A stretch of 64,000 nt of DNA, from the NCBI GenBank assembly GCA_963693285.1, contig OY848918.1, positions 744,001-808,000 of the forward strand. Reading direction: 5' to 3'. Numbering within the stretch: the stretch's first letter is position 1; every line of letters starts with the position of its first letter. Source of the DNA: Xestospongia muta. Its lineage: Eukaryota; Porifera; Demospongiae; Haplosclerida; Petrosiidae. The notes under the pieces were generated by a model. The model saw nothing but the letters and a program-made list of their open reading frames with translations, had not been told where the DNA came from and did not search any database. Shown here piece by piece: positions 61,068 through 64,000 of this stretch. A program made the translations under genes and the position numbers.

Positions 61068-62986
61068 ATGTCTATCCTTGTCATCCTTGCAGTCTACTTG
61101 TTAAGATATTCTTCAGCTACAGGTGAGTTAATGACATCATAACCTTGTTAATAATGTATTGTTCTTATAATAGAGATTACAGTTCATCCTCAGTCAGTCA
61201 ATAGTACTCTTAACTCAACAGTTAGTTTTACATGTGAAGCTGTTGTTGATATTATTATCTTTCGAGTTAATGATACCTCAGCAGCTAATGTAGAAGTTGT
61301 TAACAGAGGATTTAATCAACAATTGATAGATAGTCTCAGTGGTGGTAAAGTAAGAAGAGTGTTATCAGCTAAAGCATTTGAAGACAACAATAATACAAAC
61401 ATATCATGTAGAGCTTATGGCTCAGTGAATATAGATAGTGACATTGCTGTATTAAGAATACAAGGTGAGCTAATGTTATAGATGTCATATTATTATAATA
61501 TATTGATGTAGGTTTACTAGCTCCTGTTAAAGGTCTAACTGCTACAATTCTCAATGGATCTAGTGTGTTACTGATGTGGTCTGCACCATATACATTGGAT
61601 AATGTACCTATCACTGGATATAACATCAATGATGATCAAGGAACACTTCTAGACACAGTTAATACTACTGAGTACATCCTGACATCTAGTAATGATGATC
61701 CATGTAATGTAACTACTGTATATGTCTCTGGTATTAATGGAGCTGGTATAGGAGATAGTAATAATGTCATGTACTATATAGCTAGAGGTATAGTTTTTTT
61801 TGAGAAAAATAATTTAGTTTACAATTTAGCTCCCAAGAGTGGCTATAAACATTTATTACTATTGATAAAACCAACAGTCTATGATACAACAATATCAATA
61901 CAAGTATTTGTTAATGTAAGTACACCAGCAATATCATAACAGTAAAAATAAACAGAATGTCATTATAATATTTACAGGTGAGTCATCTTTGTCCTGGAGA
62001 GTATCCTACTAGTCTAGATATTATAATAAAGAATTCTACTGGTCATATAGTACATAGTCTCACTGATGGTACATTGTCTCTTATTACTGGACACCAGTAT
62101 GTTGTTAATGAGTATATTGTATTGCCAAGTAAAGTTAATATACCTATCTCAACTGAGGTTACATTCAGTAATCTTGATGGAGAATTTAATGTAATAACAG
62201 ATGTGAAGTTCAGTAAGTCTATTTATTACCTCCTGTTTATTAATTGTTTTATTATAGTAACTTCAGTTAATATCAGTGTTAATAATAACAGTATTTGTAT
62301 CCAATGTTATTATATTGATAAGACTACTAAATTAGGATGTCAACTGGATCTAGTCAATGATACTAAAGCACTTTATACAGTCCAATTATTAAAGAATTTA
62401 ACTACTAACAAAGCTAATGATTGTATAGTGAATATATCAAGTGGTTACTATGACCTCTATACATATGATATTAATGAGAATAGTACAATAAATACTGTTC
62501 CTATTGATATCAAATATCAAGTATTTGTACCTACTGAGTTGATACTACTATCATCAACAACAACAACAACAACAATACTACCTTCATGTAAGTATTACCT
62601 TGTGTCACTGATAACTATACATATTTCATTTTAGCTCAGACTAATATTAGTTCTACTCTGACTATTATCATTATTATATCTGCTACTTTATCAGTTATAA
62701 TAGTTGTGTCAATAATTGTGGCTGTAGTCATCATTATTATTATTAAAACTATCAAGAGATCTCAACAAAGTATATATATATTCTGTTTATGTACAATATA
62801 TTTGTATTATGTCACAATATAGATGTCAATGATGTTTACACACAACAGAATGAAGCTTATGATGTTATTGGACAGTTTAGAGTAAATGTGGCTGAAAATA
62901 TGTGTTATGGAGATATCACAACTCATAGACAGCCAGTAAAAGACAATAACATCTATGATTATATTAGAAATAATAACTCAATATAA
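61068..62986 (+). CDS. P2: Ig-FN3-X-Z receptor with three evenly spaced YxxI motifs
   Basis: Exons 61068-61122, 61174-61464, 61512-61787, 61830-61915, 61978-62212, 62258-62587, 62635-62769 and 62823-62986 total 1572 bp (523 residues). Signal MSILVILAVYLLRYSSA; Ig (VSFTCEAVVD, NISCRAYGS); FN3; X; Z (SICIQCYYID, DCIVNISSGYYDLYTYDI); Thr stalk; span (ATLSVIIVVSIIVAVVIIII) then KRSQQ. The tail contains EAYDVI, MCYGDI and NIYDYI, with 12 residues between consecutive YxxI motifs. That fits the relaxed ITAM pattern YxxI/L-x(6-12)-YxxI/L twice over. If phosphorylated it could engage tandem-SH2 kinases or adaptors; this is inference. The LTR fragment ends 38 bp upstream of the ATG and may have replaced or altered its promoter. 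The gene is intact. Confidence 0.9.
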
Positions 62987-64000
62987 AAGATGTTCAGTTT
63001 CATTTCATTTATTGTTCAGTAATGTGTTCTATATTACATGATTGAGAGGGCTTTGGGTGGACATGAAGTATGTTCAGATTTACTGACTCAATAATGTTTG
63101 GTTGACATCAAATATGTCACTCTTTGTTTTATTGATTCATAGTCACAGAACCTGCTAACCTTTTAATTAAAGATAATAGAGGAAATAAATATCAATATTT
63201 ATTTATTTTATTATCCAAGATTCACTTTCAATGTTTCCTTAGGAGAATAATTTTATTTCATTTCTTGAATCTACTATTTGTGGCAACAATATTACACTAG
63301 CTAGAGTGAATGTTATTACATTATAGTCTATATATATAAGTTATCAGTTTATATAATAGGTTTACTTATGATGATGATACTAATAATTAACTAAACAACA
63401 ACACATTAAGATCATATTGGATATAGCAATTAATAAAATGTCATGTGACCAATTGAGAGATGAGTATAAACTTTGCCTCTAAATTAATGGTTACACACAT
63501 AATATTCTAAATAGTAATATATACTGTCACAATAGTTAGCAGTCCCAACTTAGAAAGTTTTACTAAACATGTGACCAGGTAGCCTTTAAATGATAACATT
63601 TGCTACTTCAATACATGACAATATACTGAGAATAAATTAACTTGAACTGGTGAATGTTCTTTGATTGTTTGTGTCACCTGTTCTAGCACGATGCTGCCCT
63701 GCATTCATTGATTTATTTTTATTTACATGTTTGCTTAATATAATAAAGCAATGTTTAGATATGCTGTATAAATATTGCAAAGAATTGAAAGTTTCCAGTT
63801 AAATAAATAATAATTATTATCTGGAGCAGTAATTAATAATATGTAACAGTCTCCAATATCTCAATGTTCTCTTTTTAGAGGTAACAATAGTCAAATAAGA
63901 GTCATTTGTCAAAGACTATCACTACTGTGGTCTTCTATAATTGTAGGAAGGAGGTTTACAGCTGTAGTTACTTGTCCATAACTAGTGTGTAGTTTATTAT
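62987..64000. repeat. P2 3' flank
   Basis: 62987 to about 63600 matches the P1 3' flank, including a candidate AATAAA at 63184-63189. Beyond that the sequence is unique. No further gene is seen to the window end. Confidence 0.55.

Noticed and set aside
1..64000. Prokaryotic or viral origin of the window
   Set aside because: There are no long uninterrupted frames. Coding is recoverable only through consistent GT-AG splicing, and the domains are animal-type.

Overview
This window looks like AT-rich nuclear DNA of an early-branching animal, most likely a demosponge with a compact genome. Reasons: genes are split into many exons by GT-AG introns mostly of 43-60 bp; the products are animal-type Ig/FN3 membrane receptors; and an animal-like DNA ligase IV copy is present. 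The species assignment is an inference.

The dominant content is a tandem cluster of membrane receptors with an immune-receptor-like layout. Seven lie on the minus strand (called R1-R7 here): R1 1-1984 (3' end outside the window), R2 6407-8235, R3 13681-17005, R4 20503-24005, R5 27454-30861, R6 34713-37495 and R7 56069-58636. Two lie on the plus strand: P1 41734-43672 and P2 61068-62986. I placed splice sites by hand. All eight complete models close to an exact multiple of three (R2 431, R3 803, R4 876, R5 870, R6 702, R7 672, P1 526 and P2 523 residues), which strongly supports them. Each has a signal peptide, one Ig domain, one or two copies of a module (an FN3 domain plus a two-exon domain called X here), usually a four-cysteine membrane-proximal domain (Z), a Thr/Ser/Pro stalk and one membrane span.

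The intracellular ends differ. R3, R4 and R5 carry two ITIM-type motifs 23 residues apart plus a third tyrosine motif. P2 has three YxxI motifs spaced exactly 16 residues apart (ITAM-like pairs), and P1 keeps two of them. R2 has a different short tyrosine tail, R6 has a frame-switched truncated tail, and R7 has almost no tail. Similar ectodomains over inhibitory-like, activating-like and null tails are the organisation of vertebrate paired-receptor clusters. That analogy is the main finding and remains an inference.

Layout: about 1-37.5 kb is a head-to-tail array of R genes separated by homologous ~3.3 kb spacers and by receptor fragments (5.1-5.8 kb and 11.5-12.9 kb). 37.5-41.7 kb is gene-poor. 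P1 follows on the plus strand with its 3' flank. 46.0-47.1 kb holds an unrecognised coding fragment and a 48-bp perfect inverted repeat around a GC-richer block. 48.0-53.1 kb holds two decayed genes head to head: a coiled-coil gene (minus) and a 5' piece of DNA ligase IV (plus), both with in-frame stops. The ligase piece runs into a broken P-type copy (53.2-54.4 kb) carrying a solo LTR. R7 and P2 then diverge from about 60 kb, with an LTR-retroelement fragment inserted just upstream of P2. No rRNA, tRNA or CRISPR array was seen.
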